Shown in pieces: positions 1 to 6,128 of a stretch of 7,948 bases of DNA. This DNA comes from an uncultured euryarchaeote. GTDB lineage: Archaea; Thermoplasmatota; Poseidoniia; Poseidoniales; Poseidoniaceae. Made by a program: the position numbers and the translations under genes. The stretch spans positions 1-7,948 of the forward strand of contig CALCOQ010000034.1 in NCBI GenBank assembly GCA_937897005.1. The letters run 5' to 3'. The number at the start of each line of letters is the position of its first letter. The first letter of the stretch is position 1. The notes beneath the pieces are model-generated. The model was not told the DNA's origin. It made no database searches and saw nothing but the letters and a program-made list of their open reading frames with translations.

Positions 1-108
1 TAATTCCGCAGGTGGGGCTGGTTCTGGCAACGCTTCCGGCGGGGCCGGCTCTGGTAATTCCGCAGGCGGATCTGATTCTGGCAACGCTTCCGGCGAGGCC
101 GGCTCTGG
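1..108. repeat. 54-bp tandem repeat, two copies visible, inside the coding tail
   Basis: Positions 1-54 and 55-108 are two copies of a 54-bp unit differing at five positions. On the minus strand each encodes 18 residues, PEPASPEALPESDPPAEL and PEPAPPEALPEPAPPAEL, and each is itself two near-identical 9-residue halves. The array begins at the window edge, so the true copy number is not visible. All differences keep the reading frame; some change Ser/Asp to Pro/Ala. Confidence 0.9.
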
Positions 109-1017
109 CCACTCAGACACGGCTCCCCAATCGCTTGATTCCGGCTCTTGGGAATGGTCCTGAGTTGACTCATTGGATTCTGTTTCTACACCTTCTGTTT
201 CAGGAAGTGGAGAGGCTGTGGCTGAAGTTGAAGAAGTGGGCTGGACAGAGGCTGGTTCAATAGGTGATACTGCTATCGGGGCCGCTGGAGTTACCAAATC
301 TTCTGATTGCGCCGTGGGTTGAGCTGAAGATGTGGAGTCTGGGATAAGCGGTTCTGCGACCTGTGACGCTGCTTGCTGAGCTGCAGCCTGTAATTGGGCT
401 GCTCGATCCAACATCAATGCCTCAATCGAATTCTCGTAATCTGTAGTATCCAATTCACCTGAAACAAGAAGATTCTGAATGGTTGCTGAGAAATGGTCCA
501 TGCTACATCGCATCAATTCTCTATCTGAGCCCATACGATTCAACATCAGTCGGCGGCGGCCAGTGGTGGTTTCCAGTGTGATCATCTCAGGATCTGCAAA
601 TTGCCAACAAGAAAGGAAAAGGCCGGCCATCAACAAAGTCGAACCTATTGGAATGCCAAGTATACTGAGGGCCAGTCCACCACCGAACATTGACCACCAA
701 CCTAGTTTGAAACGATCAAGCCAATCAAATTTGTTATGAGAAATCCCAAGAAGCGCTTCCTTCTTGACCATGAATCTTTGTTGTGTGGCAACAGTCCCGT
801 CCTTGCTTCGATTCACTTCTGTCACATGTATCAATTCTTCATCCGCCAATAAAGAAAGGGCCTTGTTTCCTCTCTTGGTTCTACGTAATAGGTATTCTTT
901 GAAATCCCCTTCAATATGATCTGAAACCTTGATTGGTGGAGATGACTCTATTGTTGAATGGATTTGAATCGTTGCCTCATCTTGAGGCGCGGTTGGTTCT
1001 TGTGGCACCGGTTGCAC
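1..1017 (-). CDS. Membrane-anchored protein with Pro/Glu/Ala-rich repeat tail, partial (C-terminus beyond left edge)
   Basis: An open frame of 339 codons runs from a GTG at 1017 to the left edge without a stop; the end of the protein is outside the window. I do not recognise a named family. In order: a soluble N-terminal part (about 1-100) with a basic KEYLLRRTKRGNK stretch; a hydrophobic hairpin (about 106-140, two short membrane segments around GGGLALSILGIPIGS); a second soluble part starting DPEMITLETTTGRRRL (about 142-185); an Ala/Gln-rich helix (200-220); then a long low-complexity Pro/Ser/Thr/Glu tail ending in 18-residue repeats. The arrangement of a basic strand-rich part, a hairpin and a 'T..G.R' strand resembles membrane-associated bacterial-PH-like proteins, but that is inference. 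GTG 1017 is the first possible start after an in-frame TAA at 1054-1056; only a weak G-rich ribosome site precedes it, and a second GTG at 1008 is possible. It lies 31 bp after the DUF4149-like gene, probably in the dnaG operon. Confidence 0.75.
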   Translation of the reverse strand, partial: MQPVPQEPTAPQDEATIQIHSTIESSPPIKVSDHIEGDFKEYLLRRTKRGNKALSLLADEELIHVTEVNRSKDGTVATQQRFMVKKEALLGISHNKFDWLDRFKLGWWSMFGGGLALSILGIPIGSTLLMAGLFLSCWQFADPEMITLETTTGRRRLMLNRMGSDRELMRCSMDHFSATIQNLLVSGELDTTDYENSIEALMLDRAAQLQAAAQQAASQVAEPLIPDSTSSAQPTAQSEDLVTPAAPIAVSPIEPASVQPTSSTSATASPLPETEGVETESNESTQDHSQEPESSDWGAVSEWPEPASPEALPESDPPAELPEPAPPEALPEPAPPAEL

Positions 1018-1048
1018 ACGCCCCCGTGAAGGCCGATACCTATGATAT

Positions 1049-1549
1049 TCACGTTACTAACAATGAAAATCCAATCAAACTGACCAATATCAATATTGAA
1101 CAGGCTTTCCACATATTTGCGCTCAACTGGTGAATCTTCGTGAATAATTGCTGCGCTTCAATCATATCCTCATCCTCTACTTCAGATGAGATGGCGATTG
1201 AGACTGCAACCCTCAAAGATTCCGCTTCGGGAAGCACCTTCTTCCATGATACCCACCAGATACTGGTGGCAAGTATTGATGGAATACTCCAAATCAAGAA
1301 TTCTGAACCTGCAGGACCATCTGAGACATATAATGAATGAATGATTATTGCTACAAGACAGAGTATGCCTCCATACCAACCAACAAGATGGGCTCGTTCT
1401 ACCATCCTGCTTGCCAATCTTCCTGCTTCATTTGATTCAAGATTCCTGTGTAGAAGCGGCGCAGTGATAATACCGAATCCAATTATCGCTGACAACCAGA
1501 TCCCCACCCCGAGGATGAAGATGAACAGAACCGCTGCCTGAGTCAGCAT
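1049..1549 (-). CDS. DUF4149/TMEM205-like four-helix membrane protein
   Basis: A 166-residue integral membrane protein with four predicted membrane segments at about 3-28, 53-73, 85-104 and 147-165. The N-terminal GVGIWLSAIIGFGIITAPLL followed by an EAGRLASRM segment matches the pattern of the DUF4149/TMEM205 family (Gly-Trp motif, 'aP' at the end of helix 1, then an AGR motif), and FTKIHQLSANMW before the last helix matches that family's 'F..lH..S..lN' motif. Residues 120-133 form an acidic cytosolic loop (SEVEDEDMIEA). The molecular function of the family is not settled. The start ATG at 1549 is fixed by GGAGG at 1556-1560 with a 6-nt spacer. It follows dnaG by 15 bp on the same strand, so co-transcription with the primase is likely. 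The family call rests on motif resemblance only. Confidence 0.8.
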   Translation of the reverse strand: MLTQAAVLFIFILGVGIWLSAIIGFGIITAPLLHRNLESNEAGRLASRMVERAHLVGWYGGILCLVAIIIHSLYVSDGPAGSEFLIWSIPSILATSIWWVSWKKVLPEAESLRVAVSIAISSEVEDEDMIEAQQLFTKIHQLSANMWKACSILILVSLIGFSLLVT

Positions 1550-1555
1550 TTCGAA

Positions 1556-1560
1556 CCTCC
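1556..1560 (-). promoter_or_regulatory. Ribosome binding site of the DUF4149-like gene
   Basis: GGAGG on the minus strand, 6 nt before the ATG at 1549, complementary to the CCUCC of the archaeal 16S rRNA 3' end. It sits in the 15-bp gap after the dnaG stop, supporting translation from a shared transcript. Confidence 0.8.
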
Positions 1561-1564
1561 TGGC

Positions 1565-2764
1565 TCATTGGAAATCTGCTGTCACCCACGATTCAACATC
1601 GTCAATCTTCTTGTAACCCTTGCCTTCACCGGTGCCAAGAACTGTTTGAATGGCTGCTTCACTGGCAATCTCAAGGGTTCGCTTGTTGAGCGGCCCATTC
1701 AATACGATAGCAACCGCTCCATCTGCATCATTGGCTTCTGACTCGAGTTTGCGAGGACCGATGGGGTCTGATTTCGTACCGTCAACAAATACCAATACTG
1801 CCTGATTACTATCCAGACCTTCAAGATGATCTACTAATTCTATGACGGAATCAGGAACTTCTGCAACTTCTGCATCCGTATCTGAAGAAGATGCTTCGGG
1901 GGCACCATCATTGTCAGTCTTGGCCAAACGTGCAACCACTTTCGCGGAAGGTTCCTTCATCGATAGGCACTTGGTGACAGTTTTCTGTGGCAATAATTCC
2001 CATTCCTGTCCAACTGGAGCCTGTGCAACAAAGTCTATCTTCATCTGTCCATGTAGCTCTCTGAGCAACATCTCTCCGCCTCTGTCTCCATCTATGGCTG
2101 CAATCACAGTACTTTTGCTGTTTGCAAGGTCGATGAGTTCTTGTTTCATGTTTCCAGCACCATCACAAGCGATTGCGTTCTTGATGCCGAAATTGATGAC
2201 ATTCGCAACATCATTTCGCCCTTCCATGATGATCAATGAATCTGAGGATTCGATGTTCGGTCCGCAGGTCAATCCATGGAATACTGTCAATTTCTGAGTG
2301 GTCAATACACTACGTACCTCTTCAATGACGGTCTTGCTTGCTGCTTCTCCACTGGCAACCAGATCAAGGAGAAGTTCCTTGGCCCTGTCTACCACACTGT
2401 TACGCTTGGTCTTTCGAACATCCTGAATCTCTGAAACCTTGATGATCGCTTTGCATGGGCCTATTCTATCTATTGTTTCCAATGCAGAACCAATGATTGC
2501 TGTTTCAACATTATCCATACTGCTTGGAATTGTTATGCTTCCTGACATCTTTCCTTTGTGTGATTCCATTTCAACGTCAACGTGTCCTACTCTCGCGGTG
2601 CGTTGTAATTTTCTCAATTCCAATTCATCTCCAAGCAGGCCCTCGGTCTGCCCCATGATCGCACCAATCACGTCCTTACGTTGAACGGTTCCGTCTATCT
2701 TCAATGAAGCAATGATAAGATATTTCATTGCTTTCCCTGATTTATTGTGTTGTCCTTTTGACAT
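1565..2764 (-). CDS. dnaG: DnaG, archaeal TOPRIM primase-like protein
   Basis: A 399-residue archaeal-type DnaG. The family has primase activity in vitro in some species and is also a stable subunit of the archaeal RNA exosome, where it favours adenine-rich RNA; which role dominates here cannot be read from sequence. The start region MKYLIIASLKIDG and a small N-terminal domain are typical. The TOPRIM domain spans about 175-255, with the catalytic glutamate in IIMEGRNDV (Glu181) and the metal-binding acidic pair in AIDGDRGGEMLL (Asp225, Asp227). An acidic Ser/Asp/Glu/Ala linker (about 283-305) leads to the C-terminal domain with VLNGPLNKRTLEIASEAA, equivalent to the family's 'DG.ITQRL.dlA'. 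It lacks the zinc-finger and helicase-binding parts of bacterial DnaG. A longer frame begins at ATG 2794, but ATG 2764 is preferred because GGAGG lies 7 nt upstream. It heads the left minus-strand cluster, divergent from the TerB-like gene. Confidence 0.95.
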   Translation of the reverse strand: MSKGQHNKSGKAMKYLIIASLKIDGTVQRKDVIGAIMGQTEGLLGDELELRKLQRTARVGHVDVEMESHKGKMSGSITIPSSMDNVETAIIGSALETIDRIGPCKAIIKVSEIQDVRKTKRNSVVDRAKELLLDLVASGEAASKTVIEEVRSVLTTQKLTVFHGLTCGPNIESSDSLIIMEGRNDVANVINFGIKNAIACDGAGNMKQELIDLANSKSTVIAAIDGDRGGEMLLRELHGQMKIDFVAQAPVGQEWELLPQKTVTKCLSMKEPSAKVVARLAKTDNDGAPEASSSDTDAEVAEVPDSVIELVDHLEGLDSNQAVLVFVDGTKSDPIGPRKLESEANDADGAVAIVLNGPLNKRTLEIASEAAIQTVLGTGEGKGYKKIDDVESWVTADFQ

Positions 2765-2771
2765 TAATCTT

Positions 2772-2776
2772 CCTCC
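2772..2776 (-). promoter_or_regulatory. Ribosome binding site that decides the dnaG start
   Basis: AGGAGGA on the minus strand contains GGAGG at 2776-2772, 7 nt before the ATG at 2764. The alternative upstream ATG at 2794 would place this site inside the coding region and has no comparable site of its own, so the shorter protein is favoured. Confidence 0.8.
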
Positions 2777-2807
2777 TTCTGAACTTTTGGACACTTTCCA
2801 ACCGACC

Positions 2808-2896
2808 CTTTCCCAATCAAGGGAAGCCGCTCTGAAGCAGGCCCAAAAAGGGCGGAGTGAGTGGGAAGTGAACCCTTCGGTTCATACCGTCCACTT
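2808..2896. other. Three consecutive inverted repeats in the dnaG/TerB divergent intergenic region
   Basis: The 238-bp gap 2765-3002 has no convincing gene. Within it are: TTCCC (2810-2814) pairing with GGGAA (2821-2825) over a 6-nt loop; CCGCTC (2827-2832) pairing with GGGCGG (2850-2855) with one G-T pair, or alternatively GCCC (2841-2844) with GGGC (2850-2853) over five A; and TGAACC (2869-2874) pairing with GGTTCA (2879-2884) over a CTTC loop, enclosed by AGTGG (2860-2864) with CCACT (2891-2895). They could form in a transcript of either strand: the dnaG leader, the TerB-gene leader, or a small RNA. No clear archaeal TATA/BRE pair was found for either gene, so promoters are not placed. Confidence 0.45.
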
Positions 2897-3002
2897 TGGA
2901 GGTGTTCTTGAAGTCTTCCAATGCTTTTCCCCATAGAAACTGGTTTGAAATTCCCCTATTCACCGTCAAAGGTCTGAAGAGGTGTAACTCACTGCGCATT
3001 CT

Positions 3003-3479
3003 GTGGCTGAGTCTGAAGTCAATACTCTAGAGGTGTTCAAAGGCACCGTTGAGGTGATGCTGGTCGATGGGATATTGACTCGAGAAGAAAAGAGATTAGT
3101 GATTAAACTTGCCAGTCTACTGGAATTAGATGCTGATGAACCAACAATTGCATACCGGGCAATAATTGAAAATACATCGATGAAAGGTGGAAAAAATATC
3201 ACTCGGCGGGAACAATTGGTGGTGTACGAAAGCCTCTACGAAGTTGCCTTGTTGAATGAATCTCTATCACAAGACGAATGGCGAGTCATTCGTTTCGTTA
3301 AGAATCTCTTTGATATCTCAGATAAAGAAGATGAAATTGTATTAGCCAACATCAAGCGTTCTGTGGAAGAAAAATTTGAGGAGGGGGTTGTGGATAAGGT
3401 GTTGCATGCCCTGAAGGATTCTGTGACCATTGTGGGTGGGCTGTTCGATTCGGTTCGAACCAAGAAAGTCAATGACTGA
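3003..3479 (+). CDS. TerB-like helical protein
   Basis: A 158-residue, all-helical, soluble protein with no signal peptide or membrane segment. Residues 11-50 (VFKGTVEVMLVDGILTREEK, then an alternating hydrophobic helix) match the TerB/DjlA N-terminal pattern: an acidic 'DG.lt..E' turn between two helices. Residues 72-115 repeat the layout (VVYESLYEVALLNESLSQDEW), as in TerB domains, which are made of two such four-helix halves. TerB was named from tellurite-resistance operons, but many stand-alone homologues have no known link to tellurite, and no other ter gene is seen here. The start is GTG 3003: an in-frame TAA lies at 2985-2987 and no ATG falls between. There is no good ribosome site, so the transcript may be leaderless if this is the first gene. 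It is the first of four closely spaced plus-strand genes. Confidence 0.75.
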   Translation: MAESEVNTLEVFKGTVEVMLVDGILTREEKRLVIKLASLLELDADEPTIAYRAIIENTSMKGGKNITRREQLVVYESLYEVALLNESLSQDEWRVIRFVKNLFDISDKEDEIVLANIKRSVEEKFEEGVVDKVLHALKDSVTIVGGLFDSVRTKKVND

Positions 3480-3489
3480 GGGGAGGAGG

Positions 3490-4140
3490 ATGGCCTCCAA
3501 CGATCCCTTGGACGATTTATTATCTAAATATGATATCTCACTATTGAAGAGCAAGAAGAAGACTTTGTCAGTACTGGAAGAGGCATATTCAATCTCTGTT
3601 CCAGGTTTGATCGCCAAATCGATGACAGATAGATTGGAACAAGCATCCGCTGTTGAATTCCACTATGGAACACCAGAACCAGAATTGCGACGTTTGGCTT
3701 CATGGTTATTCACCATGGCCGGGATGAAACATGGCATCTTGCTCAATCTTGCACGCGCAGCCTGGAACAGACATGGGAGAGAAGACCTGCGAATTGCAGG
3801 ATTGATATTGGCGAATTTGAATTTGGCTGTCATGGATGAAGGACCATGGAATGAATTATCCCTCATCATAGGTGCTGTAGAACCATTGGAGGCATTGTTA
3901 GAGGTGATTGAAGAGATTGCAAGATCGGGAGCGAGTTGCCCGGATGATGAAACATTGGTGAGATGGAGAAAAACTTCTATCATTCATCATTATCTTGCTA
4001 TATTGGTACTCCACGTTTGCAACAGGAGGGGGGGGCATACTGATCTCTCCTCAGTGCAACAAGACTTGATTTCAAATCGCCCTCCAGGGCCTGAACTAGT
4101 CTCACGAATCGTTGAAAGGATGCTCGATGAAGCGTCATGA
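3490..4140 (+). CDS. Hypothetical helical protein, 216 residues
   Basis: I do not recognise this gene. The 216-residue product is predicted mostly helical and soluble. It has an acidic/basic N-terminus (LLSKYDISLLKSKKK), a central run of amphipathic helices (about 65-145, with LARAAWNRHGREDLRIAGLI and EPLEALLEVIEEI), then a histidine-containing helix SIIHHYLAILVLHV and a Pro-rich hinge near the end. The helix pairs recall HEAT-like repeats, a weak impression and not an assignment. The start is uncertain: ATG 3490 follows GGGGAGGAGG, with GGAGG at 3482-3486 only 3 nt away, while ATG 3472 would overlap the TerB-like stop by 8 bp and add six residues but has no ribosome site. The close spacing points to co-expression with the TerB-like gene. 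An eight-G run lies at 4028-4035 in codons for Arg-Gly-Gly. Confidence 0.75.
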   Translation: MASNDPLDDLLSKYDISLLKSKKKTLSVLEEAYSISVPGLIAKSMTDRLEQASAVEFHYGTPEPELRRLASWLFTMAGMKHGILLNLARAAWNRHGREDLRIAGLILANLNLAVMDEGPWNELSLIIGAVEPLEALLEVIEEIARSGASCPDDETLVRWRKTSIIHHYLAILVLHVCNRRGGHTDLSSVQQDLISNRPPGPELVSRIVERMLDEAS

Positions 4141-4169
4141 TGAAGTCCTGAATGTTCTACCGCGGAATA

Positions 4170-4385
4170 ATGGTTGAGAGATTCCTTCCCTCTGATGACC
4201 CAGTATTGGAAGAAGTTCTGATTTGGACGATTGAAAGGGATTCTCTGGATATGAGAAGATTGCTTGAGTGGATACCTTCTGTTAATTCAATTCGCGAAAG
4301 AATGGTGCTGTTGGAAAGAGTCCGATTGTTGAGTGAAGAGCTCGATTCAGCGATGAATAGACTATCTGAATTACAATCAAGGTGA
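4170..4385 (+). CDS. Small coiled-coil-like protein, 71 residues
   Basis: A short, strongly charged, helical protein of unknown function. From ATG 4170 it has 71 residues: an acidic start (MVERFLPSDDPVLEEVLIW), then two heptad-like stretches (IRERMVLLERVRLLSEELDS and AMNRLSELQSR) consistent with a coiled coil or helical hairpin. ATG 4152 would give 77 residues; it directly follows an in-frame TGA and has no ribosome site, while ATG 4170 has a weak GGA 5 nt upstream. The gene lies 29 bp (11 bp from the longer start) after the unknown helical protein and 4 bp before mobA, whose ribosome site overlaps this gene's stop codon. That packing is the main reason to accept it as real. Similar size and charge occur in small partner or adaptor proteins, but nothing in the sequence names a partner. 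Confidence 0.65.
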   Translation: MVERFLPSDDPVLEEVLIWTIERDSLDMRRLLEWIPSVNSIRERMVLLERVRLLSEELDSAMNRLSELQSR

Positions 4386-4386
4386 T
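4380..4386 (+). promoter_or_regulatory. Ribosome binding site of mobA, overlapping the upstream stop codon
   Basis: AGGTGAT matches the 3' half of the archaeal consensus AGGAGGTGAT and ends 3 nt before the ATG at 4390. The TGA inside it (4383-4385) is the stop of the small upstream gene, so translation of the two is probably coupled. Confidence 0.75.
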
Positions 4387-4389
4387 TGG

Positions 4390-4980
4390 ATGAGAGTCTT
4401 GGGGTTGATTCTTGCTGGAGGGGGTTCAAGTAGAATGGGCCAAGATAAATTAGCATTGGAGATTGCAGGTTTCTCCATGCTCGCACTCACTACACATTCA
4501 TTGCGAGATTGTACACTGATCGCCATAGCGGCAGGAGAGAATAATCTGCCAGAAGACGCTGCCATGTATCATCACATCATGGATTCCAAGACTCACGTTG
4601 GACCGCGAGCTGGTCTGTTTCCAGGATTGACGTTCGCTGCAGAAAATAATTTTGAATTTGTTCAATTGAGTCCGTGTGATACGCCACTTGTCAACTCTGA
4701 CGTGTTTCGAAGATTGAAAGATGGATTGAAGGATGCTGATTGTTGTGTGCCAAGGACTGAGAATGGAATCCATCCATTACATGCACTGGTAAGAACAGAA
4801 GTTTTTCTTGAGTTATTGATGGAAGATGGTGAAACATCCAATGTTCATTCACTGGTGACCTCTCTTGCTCATAATGAGATATTGATTGATAGCGATATAA
4901 TGCTCAATATCAATTCTCCAGAAGATCTGAAAATGCTCAGATATCAAGATCTAATCGACCTTCAGCAAAGGCATCAATGA
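4390..4980 (+). CDS. mobA: Molybdenum cofactor guanylyltransferase (MobA family)
   Basis: A 196-residue nucleotidyltransferase of the MobA type, which joins GMP from GTP to molybdopterin to make the guanine-dinucleotide form of the cofactor in the cytosol. The nucleotide-binding signature LAGGGSSRMGQDK (8-20) is a full match. LSPCDTPLV (93-101) carries the metal-binding Asp97; HPLHALV (129-135) and NINSPEDL (173-180) are the other family motifs. Length is normal for the family (about 190-200). The usual 'GPLAG' loop reads GPRAGLF (71-77), a small deviation that should not abolish activity. Related MobA-like transferases act on other cofactors, so the substrate is family inference; no molybdoenzyme or other cofactor gene is in the window to confirm it. 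It is the last gene of the plus-strand cluster, and its final 44 bp overlap the 3' end of purN on the opposite strand. Confidence 0.88.
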   Translation: MRVLGLILAGGGSSRMGQDKLALEIAGFSMLALTTHSLRDCTLIAIAAGENNLPEDAAMYHHIMDSKTHVGPRAGLFPGLTFAAENNFEFVQLSPCDTPLVNSDVFRRLKDGLKDADCCVPRTENGIHPLHALVRTEVFLELLMEDGETSNVHSLVTSLAHNEILIDSDIMLNINSPEDLKMLRYQDLIDLQQRHQ

Positions 4981-5563
4981 CCACTGGATAGAGTTGATGC
5001 TCTATTTCCTTCACCTTCTTCTGCAGACTCTCTTCATCATCATCCTCGGATACGGGTACTTCTCGTTGTGAGATTATCACCCCACTATCCATTCCAGAAT
5101 CCACGAAATGGATTGTGCATCCAGTGACTTCAGCGCCTGCTGCAATCACATCACGATGAGAATGGGCGCCGGGAAATTCTGGTAATAGACTGGGGTGGAT
5201 ATTCAACATGCGACCCTCCCATTGCTCAACAAACCACGGCGTGAACAGACGCATATAACCAGAGAGAATGACCGCCTCGACATCTCGTTCCTCAAGGATC
5301 GCGTGAATCAATCTCTCATGCGCCTCCCTTTCGGGTGTTGAGTTTGAACTGATGGCCATTGCTTCTACCCCTCCATCAATTGCTTTCTGTAAACCTGCAA
5401 CCCCTTCTTTGTTGGAAATGACCACGGTGGTGATATGGCTGGAATTGGAAGAGGAGTGCTGATGTTTGAGTAATGCTGCCATTCCAGAACCTGAACCTGA
5501 AATCAATACTGCCAATCTAAGGGGGTCTTCCGAACTTGCTCTGCGCGGAAGTTGAAAGGTCAT
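4937..5563 (-). CDS. purN: Phosphoribosylglycinamide formyltransferase (GAR transformylase)
   Basis: PurN transfers a formyl group from 10-formyltetrahydrofolate to glycinamide ribonucleotide, the third step of de novo purine synthesis. From ATG 5563 the protein has 208 residues, the normal length (E. coli 212). The glycine-rich phosphate loop is LISGSGSGM (20-28). The catalytic trio is present: Asn121 and His123 in MLNIHPSLLPEFPG and Asp159 in DSGMDSGVI. The C-terminus (VKEIEHQLYPVVIDAFAEGRL) is typical. The Asn usually found in the phosphate loop (GxGSN) is Gly here. ATG 5563 has AGGG six nt upstream; ATG 5569 is almost equivalent, and the frame is open to GTG 5680, but the extra residues resemble no PurN N-terminus. 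The gene is convergent with mobA (44-bp overlap) and divergent from the DUF454 gene. Confidence 0.93.
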   Translation of the reverse strand: MTFQLPRRASSEDPLRLAVLISGSGSGMAALLKHQHSSSNSSHITTVVISNKEGVAGLQKAIDGGVEAMAISSNSTPEREAHERLIHAILEERDVEAVILSGYMRLFTPWFVEQWEGRMLNIHPSLLPEFPGAHSHRDVIAAGAEVTGCTIHFVDSGMDSGVIISQREVPVSEDDDEESLQKKVKEIEHQLYPVVIDAFAEGRLDLDI

Positions 5564-5680
5564 GCCCATCCCTGTATTGATTGCTGGCGTGGAGGATACT
5601 GATGAGGCCTTCGCAGAAGTCTGAGTATGGTGGACCCGAACCCTCTTGTGCAGAATGCATGGCGGAATGAATGAGACCAC

Positions 5681-6127
5681 ATGGCTGAAGTTGCTGAAGG
5701 TGATGGTGCGAAAGTCACCGCAGAAGAAATGGTGAAGGTTGCAACCAACCCATTGATTCGTTGGATGTGGAAAGGATTGGGGTTCCTGTTCGTTGGCCTT
5801 GGAACGATTGGTATCTACATCCCTGGCATCCCAACAACTTCATTCATGGTTCTAGCAGCAGTTTGCTTTGCAAAATCCGATCCAAAGATGTATGCATGGT
5901 TACTCCGCAACCCATTGTTCGGGCATTATATTCGCGATTTCATCGAAGGTAAAGGAATTCCATTTGTCTCGAAAGTCTTCATCATCGGATTGATGTGGAC
6001 CGCAATATCTCTCTCGATATGGACTATAACACTGGCTGGTGACCCAGGATTCGGACAAACAATAGTAGGAATTGTAGGAATTGCTGGAACATGGTATGTA
6101 GGGTGGAAAATCCCCACCGCCGTATAG
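5681..6127 (+). CDS. DUF454 (YbaN-like) membrane protein
   Basis: A 148-residue inner-membrane protein of the DUF454/YbaN family, whose function is unknown. After a polar N-terminus (1-27) comes the family core: GLGFLFVGLGTIGIYIPGIP (32-51) followed by TTSFMVLAAVCFAKSDPK, matching the 'lG..LP..PTtpF.lLA..cFa.s' signature, then WLLRNPLFGHYIRDF (73-87), another hallmark, and two more hydrophobic segments at about 97-118 and 125-141. No signal peptide is needed beyond the first helix. ATG 5681 has no clear ribosome site. The gene is alone on its strand: divergent from purN with a 117-bp gap, and convergent with purH with one base between the stop codons, so it is likely transcribed separately from the purine genes. 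Confidence 0.88.
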   Translation: MAEVAEGDGAKVTAEEMVKVATNPLIRWMWKGLGFLFVGLGTIGIYIPGIPTTSFMVLAAVCFAKSDPKMYAWLLRNPLFGHYIRDFIEGKGIPFVSKVFIIGLMWTAISLSIWTITLAGDPGFGQTIVGIVGIAGTWYVGWKIPTAV

Positions 6128-6128
6128 A

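Noticed and set aside
12..263. Plus-strand open frame rich in Leu/Ala/Pro
   Set aside because: It is the antisense of the tandem-repeat tail of the minus-strand gene; its regular composition is a by-product of the repeat.
948..1052. Minus-strand 34-residue ORF starting with a GTG that overlaps the DUF4149-like stop (GTGA), containing a Cys-X2-Cys
   Set aside because: The overlap is attractive, but the same DNA encodes the start of the longer repeat-tailed protein in another frame, and one CxxC in a 34-residue peptide is weak.
1842..2297. Plus-strand 151-codon open frame inside dnaG
   Set aside because: Antisense to the TOPRIM domain of dnaG; no family motifs and the dnaG frame is certain.
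2868..2896. tRNA T-arm-like sequence (GGTTCATACC) in the intergenic region
   Set aside because: The loop is a base short and there is no acceptor, D or anticodon arm around it on either strand.
2817..2999. Small minus-strand ORF in the dnaG/TerB gap
   Set aside because: No ribosome site, unusual composition, and it runs across the inverted repeats; more likely non-coding.
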